A stretch of 64,000 bases of DNA. Source: Pontederia crassipes (lineage: Eukaryota > Streptophyta > Magnoliopsida > Commelinales > Pontederiaceae). The notes under the pieces are model-generated. The model saw only the letters and a list, made by a program, of their open reading frames with translations. It was not told the origin of the DNA and did not search any database. Made by a program: the position numbers and the translations under genes. Every line of letters starts with the position of its first letter. Position 1 is the stretch's first letter. The stretch spans positions 63,316,118 through 63,380,117 of the forward strand of contig CM060190.1 in NCBI GenBank assembly GCA_030549335.1. Reading direction: 5' to 3'. Below, piece by piece: positions 24,883-37,391 of the stretch.

Positions 24883-25245
24883 TGAACGAGATTCATATGA
24901 TGATGATCCATGGTTCGAACGTTCCTCTTGATGTTCATTGATCCATTCATTATTTACTCATGGGCCTTGGGCCGCTTGGCCATCCTCCTGTGTATCTTGA
25001 GAATTGGATCATCGATATCTACTTCTCGGTCCACGATAAAATTGATAAGAGATCATCAACTTGGGAGACATCTGTGCTCATCCAATAATAAACAATACGA
25101 TACAATTCAATAAGTAAGAATTCAATATCGATATCGCAATGAAAAACTTACTTGACCCTACTGGATGGCTGCAGTGGTTGCTCATGACAGTTGCACATGG
25201 ACTCAATTCTATCTATAAGAGACAGCTAAGAAGTGTCTCTCCTTA

Positions 25246-25257
25246 GGCTCTGATACC
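25246..25257 (-). other. Primer-binding site (initiator tRNA-Met)
   Basis: Minus-strand GGTATCAGAGCC lies three bases inside the 5' LTR end at 25261, matching the standard initiator-methionine tRNA complement used by plant LTR elements. Confidence 0.9.
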
Positions 25258-25260
25258 TTC

Positions 25261-27865
25261 TGTAACGCCCCGAGACTCACATGACTTTCACGTGCTCAGA
25301 GTCGTCCCAAAGGCGCTACTCAATTTTCTATAAAACATTTTTGCGGAATATAAATAATAAATGCGGAAGACTTTTTCAATAATAACAGGTAATAATCCAT
25401 TATATTCAAAATAATTAAAATATTAATATGTTCACAATTCTAATAAATGCGGAAATAATAAAAACTAGACAACTCAATTTAGAACATGTGCAACATCTGT
25501 CTATCACCGAGCATAGCCACCTGCAGGATCATCCTCTATCAAAGTACTCTCACCTGCACGGATCCAGGTACAGGAAAATATCCATGAGTATAAAAATACT
25601 CAGTACGTGAGGTCTACTAAACAATCAATATGCTCAATCGAAAATAAGATATAATCATTGATGAGTCAATTGAGCAATTACTACAATAATCAATTTATTA
25701 ATATAACAATTTATCAATATGAGCAACTATATCAAGTTATGGTCAAAAGACCAATCAATAGAGATAGCAATTAATAATTGCCTAATCAATTGGATCGATG
25801 ATTCAATATAACAATAGGACAATAAAGTCATGAATCAATAGGAAGAATCAGAAAAAGATCAGATGATCAATCAATATTGATTTAGCAATTAAATGTCTGA
25901 TCACTATGACACTATTCAATTTAACAATTTTCAATTCAATATCAATGGTTATTGATCAATAACATTTCCATTCGATTCAATGGGCGGAGGCAATGCCAGT
26001 CAACGCCAGTATCCAAATGATCATGATCTATTCAATTCAATTCGATTTCAATCCAACTCAATTCGATTCGATTTTAATTCAATTCAATTCAATTTACAAT
26101 GTTCGGAGTTATCCAATTCAATGGGAGCGCTCAGTCAATTAAGAGACACCATGCCACTTTCATGCAGGCTAGTGGGTGATCAGTGTCACAGCAAGTCCGA
26201 TACAATTCAATGGGTTCGTGTATGGTGGGGGACGAGTGGTCATACACAGGACAGCCATAGTTTTTACACTATCTGTCCCATTCAATTCAATTCAATTCAA
26301 TTGGTCTCGGCTTAGTGGTAATCAGTAGACATGGGCCCAGTAGCTTTCGACTTTTATCTTATTTACCTAAGATGTCTATCTTTTAGCAATTTAATTTAGG
26401 TGAAACAAGACCCAATCAGAAAGACTACCGGATCGATATCATAATCAATGATAAGATCGGATATGATAATAAAATAGGATCAAATATGATGACAATATGA
26501 TTTGATAAGATACTATTATCAGGTATGATAATAATATAATCAAGTATAGTGATAATTTAATCAGGATCAATCAATAAGAATACAATCAATATATCATATT
26601 TAAATAATAATAATAATAGATAATCAGAATATACTAACGAAGACCGATTCAACAATATAATCAATATATCACAATATGAATAGGAAGATAAATATAAAAA
26701 TCAAATAATTATAAATTATAAATAAATAACCCTCGGTCTTTTTTTTTCAATGTCTTTGTCTAGTTAAAAAAAAATTCGACTAACGAATTCTTCCTTCTTG
26801 AATAAATCAAAGTCTAAAATTTTTTTCTCATATTTTTATTATATTTTTTTCCTTGCTACTTTGTTTTTGTGATAACAGAGATATCCAATTCCTCTGCCTA
26901 TTACACTTTCCTCTCTCCTATTTCCTCTCTTTCCTATTGTTCTTTTTTTTTCTCCTTCTCCCTTACGGCCTTACCCTCTTCCTTACTTCTTTGATTCCCT
27001 TTTTTTTATTTTGCTTCTCTCTCTCACCGTCTCTTTGGCGGTGAAACTCCTTTTCCATTTATTTTTCTCCCTCAACTCCTCTCTACGTCATGTTCATAGA
27101 CCCTTTCTTAATTTTTTTTTCTTTCTCAATTAGCCTACGACTGCAATCCCTCTGCTCTCTCCAATCTTTCCCTTCCTAGAACTTTTTTTTTCTTTTGTTT
27201 TCTTAATTCTTTATTTCTACCGGACGCATATTGTTCAACCAAAGTGATGCGCGACGTGATTACTCTTTTTTTTTTCAATTCTCTCTCCGGAGCACTTGCG
27301 CCATGCCCTGAACATGTCCCAAGGTATTATTATTTATTTTCCCTCTATTGTTAAGCAAATCGAAGGTATAAACACCCAAAATAATATCCGGCACCGATCA
27401 AATCCAACGGAAATCAATCTTTCACTAAAATAAATAATAATGTATTACGATAAACCTACGGATCCCCCCTACGTACCTCGTAGCCGTTCGACGTTGAATC
27501 ATGCCTTGTCATGCCTCTGTCGTCGGAAACCAAGAACCCATAGAGAAGAAAACTCTTTTGACGATCGACTCTAAGGATTTATTTATAGGGCTCTTAAATC
27601 TTTATCTCCAATTCATCTATAACCTACAATCCTAATCAAATTTAATCTTTTAATTAATCTCTTTTAACAATTTTGATTTATTTAATAATTAAATAATTCC
27701 GAATTTAAATAAATATCCCATAATACATTTTTATCCTTAATTAAACTCCTCCCCTATTTTCTTTTATTTTCGGAATTATTTATTATAATAATATTAATGG
27801 TCATTTTTCTCAAAATAAATAATAAAATATTATTTTTCTAACTCTAAAAAATTAGGGTCGTTACA
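25261..27865 (-). repeat. 5' LTR of the nested gypsy element
   Basis: It is 2605 bp and pairs with 19237-21839. In transcription order on the minus strand it begins TGTAACGACCC at 27865 and ends GGGGCGTTACA at 25261. Confidence 0.95.
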
Positions 27866-28320
27866 GTTACCGACGGTCTGAGCTGTCGATAATTATAATA
27901 GTAAAATAGTACTTATATTATATAATATATAATATTTAATCTTATTTTTAAAGTTATCGACGTTCTTGACTGTCGAAACTTTCGATGGTTCGAACTGTCG
28001 GTAATTATAATAATAAATAACTAATTATATTATATATTATATGATGTTATATATTATATAATACTAAATTGTTTTTCACTTATCGACAGTTGGGACAGTC
28101 GGAAGTTTCGACGGATACATATCCGTCAAAAATTTCGATGTTCCTAACCATAAAAAAATAAAATAATTAATTTTATTATTTATTATTTTTATTTCCGACG
28201 GTTAAAATCATCAAAAATTCTGATGGATTTCTATTCATCGTAAAATTCTTCGCAAATTGCAAAGGATTTTTATCAGTCGAAAATTGACCGTCGAAAAATC
28301 TCAATTTTCTTATAGTGAAA

Positions 28321-30876
28321 AGAACTTAAATTGAATATTTCTTTTTTAAATATTTCTTCAACCTAAATTTAAATATTTCTTCCTTTTTTACGACGTCATT
28401 GCTGTGGGCAATTAAGTTTCCCATTTGATCTTTGCTTGTAGGATTTGCCATTTGATTATCCCTCTTGAGGATGTCACCGTCGAAAAGTCTGAAGTGTGTT
28501 CCCATATTTTGGATCAGTGTTAATCGAATAATTGAGAAATTACTAAATCGTTGGCTCTTTTATGCCATTTAATATATACTACACGTATTATTATGAGTGA
28601 AGTTTGAAAAGCACACATTCGTGGTTAGTCGAATTGGAAATTGGTCGGGTTAAGTCGGCTTTCGGGTGATTATCGGGTCATGTGTTTTTTTCTCTTTTTT
28701 CTTCTTTGTTTAAAACATTTTTAATATAAAAATTTATGTTAAATATTTTATTTTAAACTATGATAATAACATTTTTTGTTTAATTTTTTTATATTTTAAT
28801 GACTTTATTTTGTATTTTTTGAATTGTTAATCATATAAAACTTTTGAATTAAAAAAATAATTTAATTTAAATAAAAGATCGGATCACAGTGGATTCACTT
28901 GGGTCGAACTATGGTCCGATCGAATTCATAGGGTGAAATATAAGAGAGTTATGATATCATTATTTTCATCCTAAATTTTTCAAGCCTAATAATTGTATAT
29001 TCGAATTTTGAAATCATCACTTTGGTTAGAGAATAAATCATTACTACTCTATCTTTTCAATTCTGAATTAATTGAGCGTTAATAGTCTCAGACATCGGAG
29101 ACCTCTCGAAGACTCGGGCCGACACTAAAAAAATAATTTTCGGTCCGATCTCGTCCGGCTTAGAGTTTTTTTTAGAAAAATCTACCTAATTTTTAATCTG
29201 AAGCGGGAATAGTTCAAAATTTTATATTTTCGATTTGAATCAAGTGGAAACCGGGACAAGATTTAAACAATTGGGACGTTCCCCAATTATAATACTATAT
29301 ACATGAATCTTTTATATTATTTATTTAATTAGTTTAAATTTCATTTATTAATTGTGTATATTAATGTAGTTTATCATTTAATGATTATAGCATTTGTTAG
29401 CTTTATAATTTATTGATATAGACTTTAAATCATATCCTTTTAATTGCATATATATATATATACATATTCTTTTAAATACATATTTTTTTAATGTAAACCA
29501 CTAAACCGGGAAGTCCTGAGTTTGTCCTAATTTAATCGGAATGTCCTCATTTCGGGATCGGAACAATTTCTTATATCCCGATTGATATCGGATCAGGATG
29601 AGAGAATAGCCAATTCTAACTCCGAATCCGTATTGATCATACCCAGTGCTTAACTGCTTATGCATATAATTTCTTAAAATAGATGGCAAAAGTTAATTCC
29701 AATTGATTCACGGGCTTACTAAAAAAATAAATCAGAATTCATTTAATAATATTATAAAAATGGGATGTCCACGTCCACAGAAAGAGACCATATATTCCAA
29801 ATTCACTAGCAGATATTCTTATTCATTTCAGACAATGATTTGCCTGCTTGGTTTCCTTATCTTCCCGTCCCTGATTAATCCATTACAGGATCTTTGAACA
29901 AGCCTAGGTCATGTCCTTGTAGTCTTCTCAATCTCAACTATGATCCATCTCCAAATCTTAGCTCCTCAATTTGGTTTCTGCCCTTACTTTGTTCTCCTAA
30001 CAGCTAACACTTCGACAACAAAAATTGATTCTAAAATCAAAGATGTCTAGGCTACCAATCAATGAATAAATCACCCGTCCGTGTGCTTCAGAATCTTGAG
30101 TTTAATAATCTTGTACTCGCCATTATGTATTTTCTTCCAGTCCCACCCGCTAATGTGACGAAGCTTCTTGCCTTATTTTTTTTAACGATTTGTCAGAAAT
30201 CTTTGAGCACCGAATCAAGCAACAATCAATTTGAGAGAGAAAGATCTGAACTGTGATGATGGGATTGTGGCCCCATAAGTTTGAAGAAAAATGGTTGTTT
30301 GGACTGAAGGAGAGGGCATTAAAATTTTGGATTAGGTTGGATGTCGGATTCTGTCAGACGCTGACAGTTTACTGAACTGATATATGTTCTTATTCATTGT
30401 CGATTTCAATTAGCATTGCTGTTAGGAAGGGCGACATGATTTTCAGATCAGGAGATTAATTTAATTCGAGTTCTCTCTGCTATCCATAGATCCTTCGTAC
30501 CTGATATGCAAGCGTACAGACAATGATCAAAAGTAAGATATCTGTCATCTAGACTGGACATGAACATTAGGACAGGCCCATTAATTCAGTCAAATAGCTT
30601 ATATCTGTATCATCTCAATATAAACTACTTCTATATTATATAATTTTTTTATAATAATCTCCTGTGAATTTGGCTCCAAGTTGTTTTTTTTTTCTCTTTT
30701 TGCACCATGGTATCTCAACTTTTTCTCACTGAGTTTAGAAGCATAAATAGCCTGCCTTGTAAGTTGAAACAAAGCTCTTTTTATTGTGAAAGCATCGCCA
30801 TTAATTTGCTGATCAAGCAACGATATTGTTATCACTCTTCAGATGCGACTACTTTTTTTTTTATGCTGATGCGGAT
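28321..30876. other. Intergenic DNA with traces of repeats
   Basis: There is no gene. A truncated SINE-like copy lies at about 28990-29130. Sequences with TCGG/CCGAT clusters at 28620-28930 and 29500-29640 look like worn repeat ends but could not be classified. Short open frames at 29700-30256 lack recognisable features. Confidence 0.4.
28990..29130 (+). mobile_element. Truncated SINE-like copy
   Basis: It aligns through most of its length with the tRNA-like repeat at 54109-54296: TTAGAGAATAAATCATTACT, a CTCTATCTTTTC block, AGTCTCAGACATCGGAGACC and CTCGGGCCGACACTAAAAAA. The front end with the promoter boxes is missing or degraded. Confidence 0.55.
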
Positions 30877-32217
30877 TGTAATGCCCAGCCATTTATTCAT
30901 TTTATTTGAAATTCAAAATACAAAAAATTCGGATTAAAAAAAAAAGAGAGTGGGATACTTGAGAATCGGTCATTCTCCCCTCCCCACTCTCCTCCCCACT
31001 TCTCTCCCCTATTCTCTCTCTCACGCCATGAAACCCTCCCCCACCCTTCCTCACTTCCTTCCTTCTCACAAGAGTGGACAGAACTATAAGAAGGAGTGAG
31101 GAGGACTCCAGTGCATTTTTTTTTACTCTCCTCACGGCCATCTCTCTCCCTTGCTTTCTTCAGCGACCGGCGAGCAAGTGACGAGCAGAGTGTAGACGAA
31201 CCAGCGGACGTAGAGCACACGAGCAAACGTAGGGCAACCAAAAGAGGTATCGTAGACGTATAAAATCTCTAGATGAAGAAATGTAGATTTGAAATTCGAT
31301 TCCCATTCGTTTTATCGTTTAACAATATATATTACTCTTTCCGTATTATGGTGTCCTTGTCCTTTAGGATATATTATGAGTCCGAAATATAATAGACTTG
31401 TCTTAATTTATACTATGATTGTAATACCAACTAATTAATTAATTATTAGGCATGTTGCTCTCGGATTACATGTACATAGAGTAATAATGATAATTAATCA
31501 TTAGGTAGGTTGCTCTCGGCTTGGTTATATATATAAGAGTAATAATTATATTATGCATTAATTCTACTGCTCTCGACATATATGTATGTACACATATATA
31601 AGCAATATATATATATATATAGATATACATATATGTAAGAGTAATAATTATATTACATAGTAGGTTTATAACTCTCGGCATAATAGTAATTATTATTAAA
31701 AGAGTAATAACGATAATTAATCATTAGGTAGGTTGCTCTCGGCTTGGTTATATATATAAGAGTAATAATTATATTATGCATTAATTCTACTGCTTTCGGT
31801 ATATATGTATGTACACATATATAAGCAATATACAGATATAGATATATATATGTAAGAGTAATAATTATATTACATAGTAGGTTTATAACTCTCGGCATAA
31901 TAGTAATTATTATTAAATAATAATTACTTACTCTCGAAATAATAGTAATTAGTATTATTAAGGTCATATTACTCTCGGAATAATAATTACTTAAGGTCAT
32001 ATTACTCTCGGAATAATAGTAATTATTATTATTAAATAATAATAATTATTAAATAATAATTACTTACTCTCGAAATAATAGTAATTATTATTAAATAATA
32101 ATTACTTAAGAGCATGTTACTCTCAGAATAATAGTAATTATTATTACTATTGAATAATAAATACTTAACCGCATGTTGCTCTCGGAATACAGATATATAT
32201 ATATATATATATATATG

Positions 32218-32267
<50 letters not shown>

Positions 32268-33841
32268 AATAATAATAATAACTAATATGTAGTAGGTCTA
32301 CTACTCTCGACATATGTAGTTATATATACATATATCACATATATATAAGTGAAATGACCAAAATGCCCTTGAGGGCCAGAGCAATTATGAAATGACTTAA
32401 TTGCTCTTGAAGAGCCAGAGCATGTGTAAAATGACTAAAATGCCCTTGAGAGGCCAGAGCAAAGGAAATCAATGCTGAACCTTCGACTAGCCATTATTGG
32501 TTATTTCCATTATGATTATACAAGTGACGGACCTTCGTCCGCAGGAAGGGGATCAGACTTCACCCCCTTCTCTGAATCATGATTTAAAATCCATATTGGT
32601 AAAGAAGATAAGCAAAGCAAAGATCAATGAATGTGATAGCTATGTGTTATTCAAGGTCAAGGTCAAGGTCAAGGCATTGGAGGGGCAGGTAGCTGCACTG
32701 AGGAGACAGTGTATCTACTGAGTTTAAATACCACTGCTCCTAGACCACAGGCCCTCTCCCACCTGTGCTCCGAATAAGAGTGACGCAAGGAACGCACTCT
32801 TCCCCCACGGGGGCATATGTGAATTTCATTGTTATGCCAGAGGGACAGGTAGTTAGCTGAGGAGACAGTGAACTTACGGGGTCCGTAACGACCACTGTTC
32901 CTGGAATGTAGACCTTCTCCCACCTGCATTCCGAAAAGGTTGTGCCAACGTGTACACCTTCCCTGTTATGGGCACCCTGACAATATTTAAGGCAGAGACA
33001 CCTCTAGCTTCCCAATTAACTAAAGTTGAGCTCACATAGGACAACGAACATCAAGGATCATATAGTATTGTAAAATACATAGTCCCACACAAAGTATAAC
33101 AGAGCATGTTAATGTACAACACAGCATGATAATGAATAACAGAGCATGGTAAAGAATAACATAGCATGATAATGGACACAGAGCATAGCATTGTATAAAG
33201 CATTGTTAAAGTAAAGCATAAAGCAATTGGGCATTGAAATATGGTAATGGACAGCAGAGTATGGTAATGGATCACAGAGTATAGTATTGTATAAAGTATT
33301 GTTAAAGTAATAAGTAAAGCATTAGATTATTGATTATCATTTCATCGTCTATGACTCTATGAGTACTGGGCGTTAGCTCACGGGCATTCCATGCCCCTGC
33401 TTTGGAATTTTACAGGTGAGAACCCTGCTTAGGGAGGAAATGGATAATGCAGAGCTTCAGGGTGGCAGCATATGACTTGCAATATTACTACAGCCTTCCG
33501 CCATTTATATTCTGCATTGAATTATCAAACATTGTAAATATGAAACCCTTGAATTTCCCTTTTAGCCTTGCTTTTGTTGATATTCTCATAACTCTTTTGA
33601 ACTATTCTTGTTCCCTATTTCTTTTGAATTATCTCATCACTTTTGGCATTTGTCATTTCGTAATGATAATTCTTCCGCATTTTTATATCATTATTATTCT
33701 TTATCATTTTTTTGCCACTTGGGTCATTTGTTGACTAGTCAAAGTCCAAGTCAAAGTCAAAGTAGTCATAGGCAGTGAGTAGCGCTCCTAGAATCAGTCT
33801 GACCGCCAGCGTGGCGGAAGGGCGGATTTTGGGGCGTTACA
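30877..33841 (+). repeat. 5' LTR of the chromovirus element
   Basis: 2965 bp. It contains an array of CTCTCGG-bearing AT-rich units (31440-32320), a long (AT)n run (32193-32264), GTCAAG repeats (32650-32672) and repeats of an AGAGCATGGTAATG type (about 33100-33290). All recur in the 3' LTR. Confidence 0.97.
31483..31928 (+). repeat. 223-bp direct duplication inside the LTR
   Basis: Two adjacent copies, period 223 bp as measured from TCATTAGGTAGG at 31498 and 31721. Each carries TTGCTCTCGGCTTGG, a TACACATATATAAGCAATA stretch and an ACTCTCGGCATAATAG end. The 3' LTR carries the same duplication at about 39230-39660, so it predates this insertion. Confidence 0.85.
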
Positions 33842-33844
33842 GTT

Positions 33845-33856
33845 TGGTATCAGAGC
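33845..33856 (+). other. Primer-binding site (initiator tRNA-Met)
   Basis: TGGTATCAGAGC lies four bases after the LTR end, complementary to the 3' end of initiator methionine tRNA. Confidence 0.95.
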
Positions 33857-34079
33857 GTAAGTTCTTGGCTCCCATTATTCATAGTAGAGTATAAACCAGT
33901 GTCATTGTCATTCATAGCAGAGTATAAGTCATTGCATTATCCTCATCGTTCATTGGTCTCATAGTCAGAGCGAAGTCATGTGCAAGCCTCCTGAGCAACT
34001 GCAACTCCACTCCTCAAGTAAGTACTAAATAAATTCTTTATATGAGATTTTTATTTATTCAGTCATATTATCCCTATAG

Positions 34080-34931
34080 ATGCCTCCCCACGTCTTGAAT
34101 GATGAGGTTGAGAACTCCAACAATGAGGGAATCCAGGTTCCCCCACTTCAGCCAGAGCGTCAGGAACGACCACCGCCTCCCTCGTGCACCATCCAAGAGT
34201 TTTGGAAGTTGAAGCCGCCTACTTATAGCGGCGAAGGAGACATAGAAGTGGCAGAAGAGTGGATTGACACTATGGAGGATAAGTTCGAACTCCTAGACTG
34301 CCAAGAGCACAAACGAGTGATATTCGTCGCCGACACCCTCACAAAGGCCGCAAAAGATTGGTGGAAGGTGACCAAGGCGACCGAATTCACAGGCATCAAG
34401 GTGGTTTCATGGGCCGACTTCCGACGATTGTTCGAAGTCTGCTTCTTCCCTGCCTTCCAGAAGCGGTTGAAGCAACAAGAGTTCCTCAGCTTGACCCAAG
34501 GGGCAATGACGGTGGCCCAGTACCAAGCCAAGTTTGTCAGTCTTCAGAAGTACACAAAGCTACCCATGGACGAGCTAGAAAAGGCCAAAACTTTCGTTGA
34601 TGGATTGCGTTCGGGTTTGAGAGCTCAAACCCTACCAGGCAACTGTAAAACTTTTGCAGATGCAGTCCAACTGGCCACTCTGATGGAAAGAGATCAGCAA
34701 GCGCTGCAACAGGCCAGAAGAAGGCAACAAGAAGTGGGACAGGAGTCCCAACCCCAACAATTCAGGAGGAACAATCACCACCAACGACGAGACCAACGAC
34801 GGGATAACCGTCCCCGACCGTACCCTGCCCCACAACAAACTGAACGGCATCGTTATGAGCAGCAGCCTCGACCACCTCTACCACCACCTCGTCAGCCTCA
34901 GCAAGCTCCAGTGCAGCAGCAATCTCAATAG
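34080..34931 (+). pseudogene. Gag capsid region of the chromovirus element
   Basis: It encodes the structural Gag of the particle. The open frame starts MPPHVLNDEVENS; the capsid-type domain spans about residues 35-200 (FWKLKPPTYSGEGD, then DWWKVTKATEF, then LSLTQGAMTVAQYQAKF). A glutamine- and proline-rich basic tail follows. The frame ends at a TAG (34929-34931) inside the glutamine run, where the reading otherwise continues in the same frame into a zinc knuckle (CNTCGRTHAG, then YYCGTMGHFSRDC) at about 35027-35110. The stop is therefore probably a mutation of a glutamine codon rather than a natural end. Confidence 0.85.
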
Positions 34932-35540
34932 AGGCAACCCCAACAGCCGACAAGACGACCAGCACAACAGAGGCCTCAACAACCTAGACCTCCTCAGGCT
35001 CAACCAGCACAAGGTGAGAAGGTCTTGTGCAACACTTGTGGCAGGACTCATGCTGGAGTGTGCCGCATGAATACCGGCTATTATTGTGGCACGATGGGCC
35101 ACTTTTCCCGAGACTGTCCACAGCGCAAGCCTCTGGTGCAGGGACGACTCTTCAACCTGGAAGAGGACACTTAGCAGAATGACGCTGATGTCATTCGAGG
35201 TACGCTTTGTATTGCCAAGCTACCTACTACTGTTTTATTTGATTCTGGAGCCACTCATTCTTTCATATCAGAAGAGTGTGCTATCACTTTGGGGTTATCT
35301 CCTATGAATCTAGAACCTAGCATGACTATTCTTACTCCACAAGGAACATTACGGACTACTAGATACTTAGCTGAGGTATCAATAGAAATTGATAAAAAGA
35401 ATTTTCCTGCTAACTTAATCATAATACCCATGAGGGATTATGACATCATATTGGGCATGGACTGGCTAGCTCGCCATGACGCTACCATCATGTGTAAGCA
35501 GAAGAAGGTGTTGATTGGAGTAAACATTAAGCAAGGTCAC
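34932..35540 (+). pseudogene. Zinc knuckle and aspartic protease region
   Basis: Same frame as Gag. After the CCHC knuckle a second TAG occurs at 35172-35174. The retroviral-type aspartic protease follows with LFDSGATHSFI (catalytic DSG) at about 35235-35270 and the downstream IILGMDWLARHDA block at about 35445-35480. The protease normally cuts the polyprotein. Its active-site residues are present here, but it lies beyond two stop codons. The frame is lost at about 35520-35560, where the reading moves to the next frame. Confidence 0.8.
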
Positions 35541-35549
35541 AGTCAGAGG

Positions 35550-36612
35550 TATACACCGGAAGGAACCCAAAATCATAGTGTCAGTAATGAAGGCTCAGAA
35601 ACTGTTCAAGCAAGGTTGCAGAGGATTTCTGGCAAGTATGACCAAGGTGGAAGCTCCTATCAAAACCCCTCAAGACATAGACGTCATAAAGGAGTTTCTG
35701 GACGTGTTCCCTGAAGATGTCAGTGGTCTACCGCCGAAGAGAGACATCGACTTTCACATTGAGCTAGTACCCGGCACAGCACCAATTTCTAAGGCTCCGT
35801 ATCGCATGGCCCCAGCGGAAATGAAGGAGCTAAAAATTCAAATTCAAGAGTTACTAGATAAGGGATTCATCAGGCCTAGTATCTCACCATGGGGCGCTCC
35901 AGCCCTGTTCGTCAAGAAGGACGGATCAATGAGGTTATGCATAGATTACCGGATGCTCAACAAGGTCACGGTAAAGAATAAGTACCCCCTTCCTCGCATT
36001 GACGACTTGTTCGATCAGCTCGCCAATGCCAAAGTGTTCTCCAAAATTGATCTGCGGAGCGGCTACCATCAACTCAGGGTAGCAGAGGAAGATATCCCGA
36101 AAACGGCCTTTAGGTCACGGTATGGACATTACGAATTTCTTGTCATGCCATTTGGATTGACTAATGATCCTGCAGCATTTATGGACCTGATGAACCGAAC
36201 GTTCAACGAACATCTCGACAAGTTCGTGATCGTCTTCGTGGATGATATTCTCATATATTCTCCCAGCATGGAACAACACAAGGAACACCTGAGGATTATT
36301 TTGGAAACGTTGAGAGCCAAAAAGTTGTATGCAAAATTTTCCAAATGTGAATTTTGGATGGACCAAATGATGTTCCTTGGGCACATCGTTTCCAAAGATG
36401 GAATATCAGTGGACCCGGCTAAAGTCGAGGCAGTTTCAAATTGGACTCAGCCAAAGAATGTCTCGGAGATCAGAAGCTTCCTCGGATTAGCAGGATATTA
36501 TAGAAGATTCATCAAAGATTTCTCCAGACTGGCACTACCATTGACCAAGCTCACCAGAAAAGGCGAAAAGTTTATTTGGTGCACAAAGTGCGAAGAAAGC
36601 TTCAGGAGCTGA
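35550..36612 (+). pseudogene. Reverse transcriptase of the chromovirus element
   Basis: This region encodes the RNA-dependent DNA polymerase. Visible blocks in order are [19 protein letters not shown] (linker before RT), [31 protein letters not shown], the catalytic box FVDDILIYS at about 36232-36258, FSKCEFW, and [16 protein letters not shown]. The sequence is well preserved. The frame differs by one from Gag and the protease, and it ends at 36612 where one C appears to be missing (SFRS-stop in place of the usual SFQELK), after which the RNase H frame takes over. Confidence 0.9.
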
Positions 36613-37370
36613 AGAGACGATTGACTTCCGCACCCATACTCACCTTACCCTCAGGCAGTGGTGGGTATGTAGTCTACAGTGACGCTAGCGGCACAGGGCT
36701 GGGTTGTGTTTTAATGCAACATGGAAAGGTGGTAGCTTATGCATCAAGACAATTGAAGAAACATGAAGTCAACTATCCTACTCATGACCTCGAGCTAGCA
36801 GCTATAGTCTTTGCTCTCAAGCTCTGGCGACACTACTTGTACGGAGAACAGTTCACAGTGTATACGGATCACAAAAGCTTGAAGTATGTGTTCACTCAGA
36901 GAGACTTGAACATGCGTCAGAGGCGATGGATGGAGTTCCTGAAGGACTACGAATTCGCCATCAACTATCATTCAGGAAAGGCGAACTCAGTAGCCGATGC
37001 CCTTAGTCGGAAATGGGAAGGCTCAGTGGCCTTTATGCGCCTCCGGCAATACGAGATGATGAAGGAACTCTTCAAGTGGACTCCACAGATAACATCTAAT
37101 GGCTCGCTCATGATGATCCAGCGGATCGAGCCAGACCTTATTGGAAGAATCATCGCAGCGCAAGTCGAAGACTCTGACTACCAGACCATGATGATCAAGA
37201 CAAGTATGGAAGGAAATGATTTCAAAGTCTCGTCAGATGGAGGCATTTGGTATCGAGAACGATTATGGGTACCCAACAACTCAGCTTTGAGACGGGAAGT
37301 TTTGGACGAATGCCACAAGTCCGAATTCGCAATCCATCCTGGAAGCACGAAGATGTACAAGGATGTGTAG
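36576..37370 (+). pseudogene. RNase H and integrase zinc-binding region
   Basis: The RNase H domain degrades the RNA strand during reverse transcription. Catalytic positions are visible: [12 protein letters not shown] (D), [12 protein letters not shown] (E) and [12 protein letters not shown] (D), then the [13 protein letters not shown] end. The integrase N-terminal zinc-binding region starts at [13 protein letters not shown] and is cut by a TAG at 37368-37370, before RSFWWPDMKKEI and CIVCQQVK, which continue in the same frame. The stop therefore splits the HHCC finger. Confidence 0.88.
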
Positions 37371-37391
37371 AGAAGCTTTTGGTGGCCAGAT

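Larger units (their letters stand above)
19237..27865 (-). mobile_element. Ty3/gypsy LTR retrotransposon nested in the CACTA element
   Basis: Two LTRs of about 2.6 kb (19237-21839 and 25261-27865) bound a 3.4-kb internal region. LTR termini are TGTAAC...GTTACA, and the target duplication is gttac at 19232-19236 and 27866-27870, exact. The primer-binding site and polypurine tract place the element on the minus strand. Gag is readable, whereas reverse transcriptase, RNase H and integrase are only eroded traces. The LTRs are very similar by eye (roughly one or two differences per 100 bp), so the insertion is young compared with the state of its pol region. Confidence 0.95.
18131..28317. mobile_element. 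CACTA DNA transposon, non-autonomous, split by a nested gypsy element
   Basis: The left end is CACTACATGAAAA and the right end TTTTCTTATAGTG, inverted CACTA termini, flanked by the 3-bp duplication aaa (18128-18130 and 28318-28320). Subterminal DNA is packed with both orientations of CGACGG/CCGTCG, as CACTA elements show. Removing the nested LTR element and its duplicated gttac leaves about 1.55 kb, with no transposase. GC-rich ATC-containing repeats at 18490-18660 are related to those in the CACTA element at 52303-53727, so the two are probably the same family. Confidence 0.85.

Noticed and set aside
29500..30260. Short open frames that might be small genes
   Set aside because: 60-64 codons, AT-rich, no conserved motif, signal peptide or splice context.
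32032..32313. IYIYIY and YYYS-rich open frames
   Set aside because: They arise from AT microsatellites in the LTR.
31440..32320. CRISPR-like spaced repeats
   Set aside because: The units are degenerate, lie inside LTRs in both copies, and the genome is a plant.
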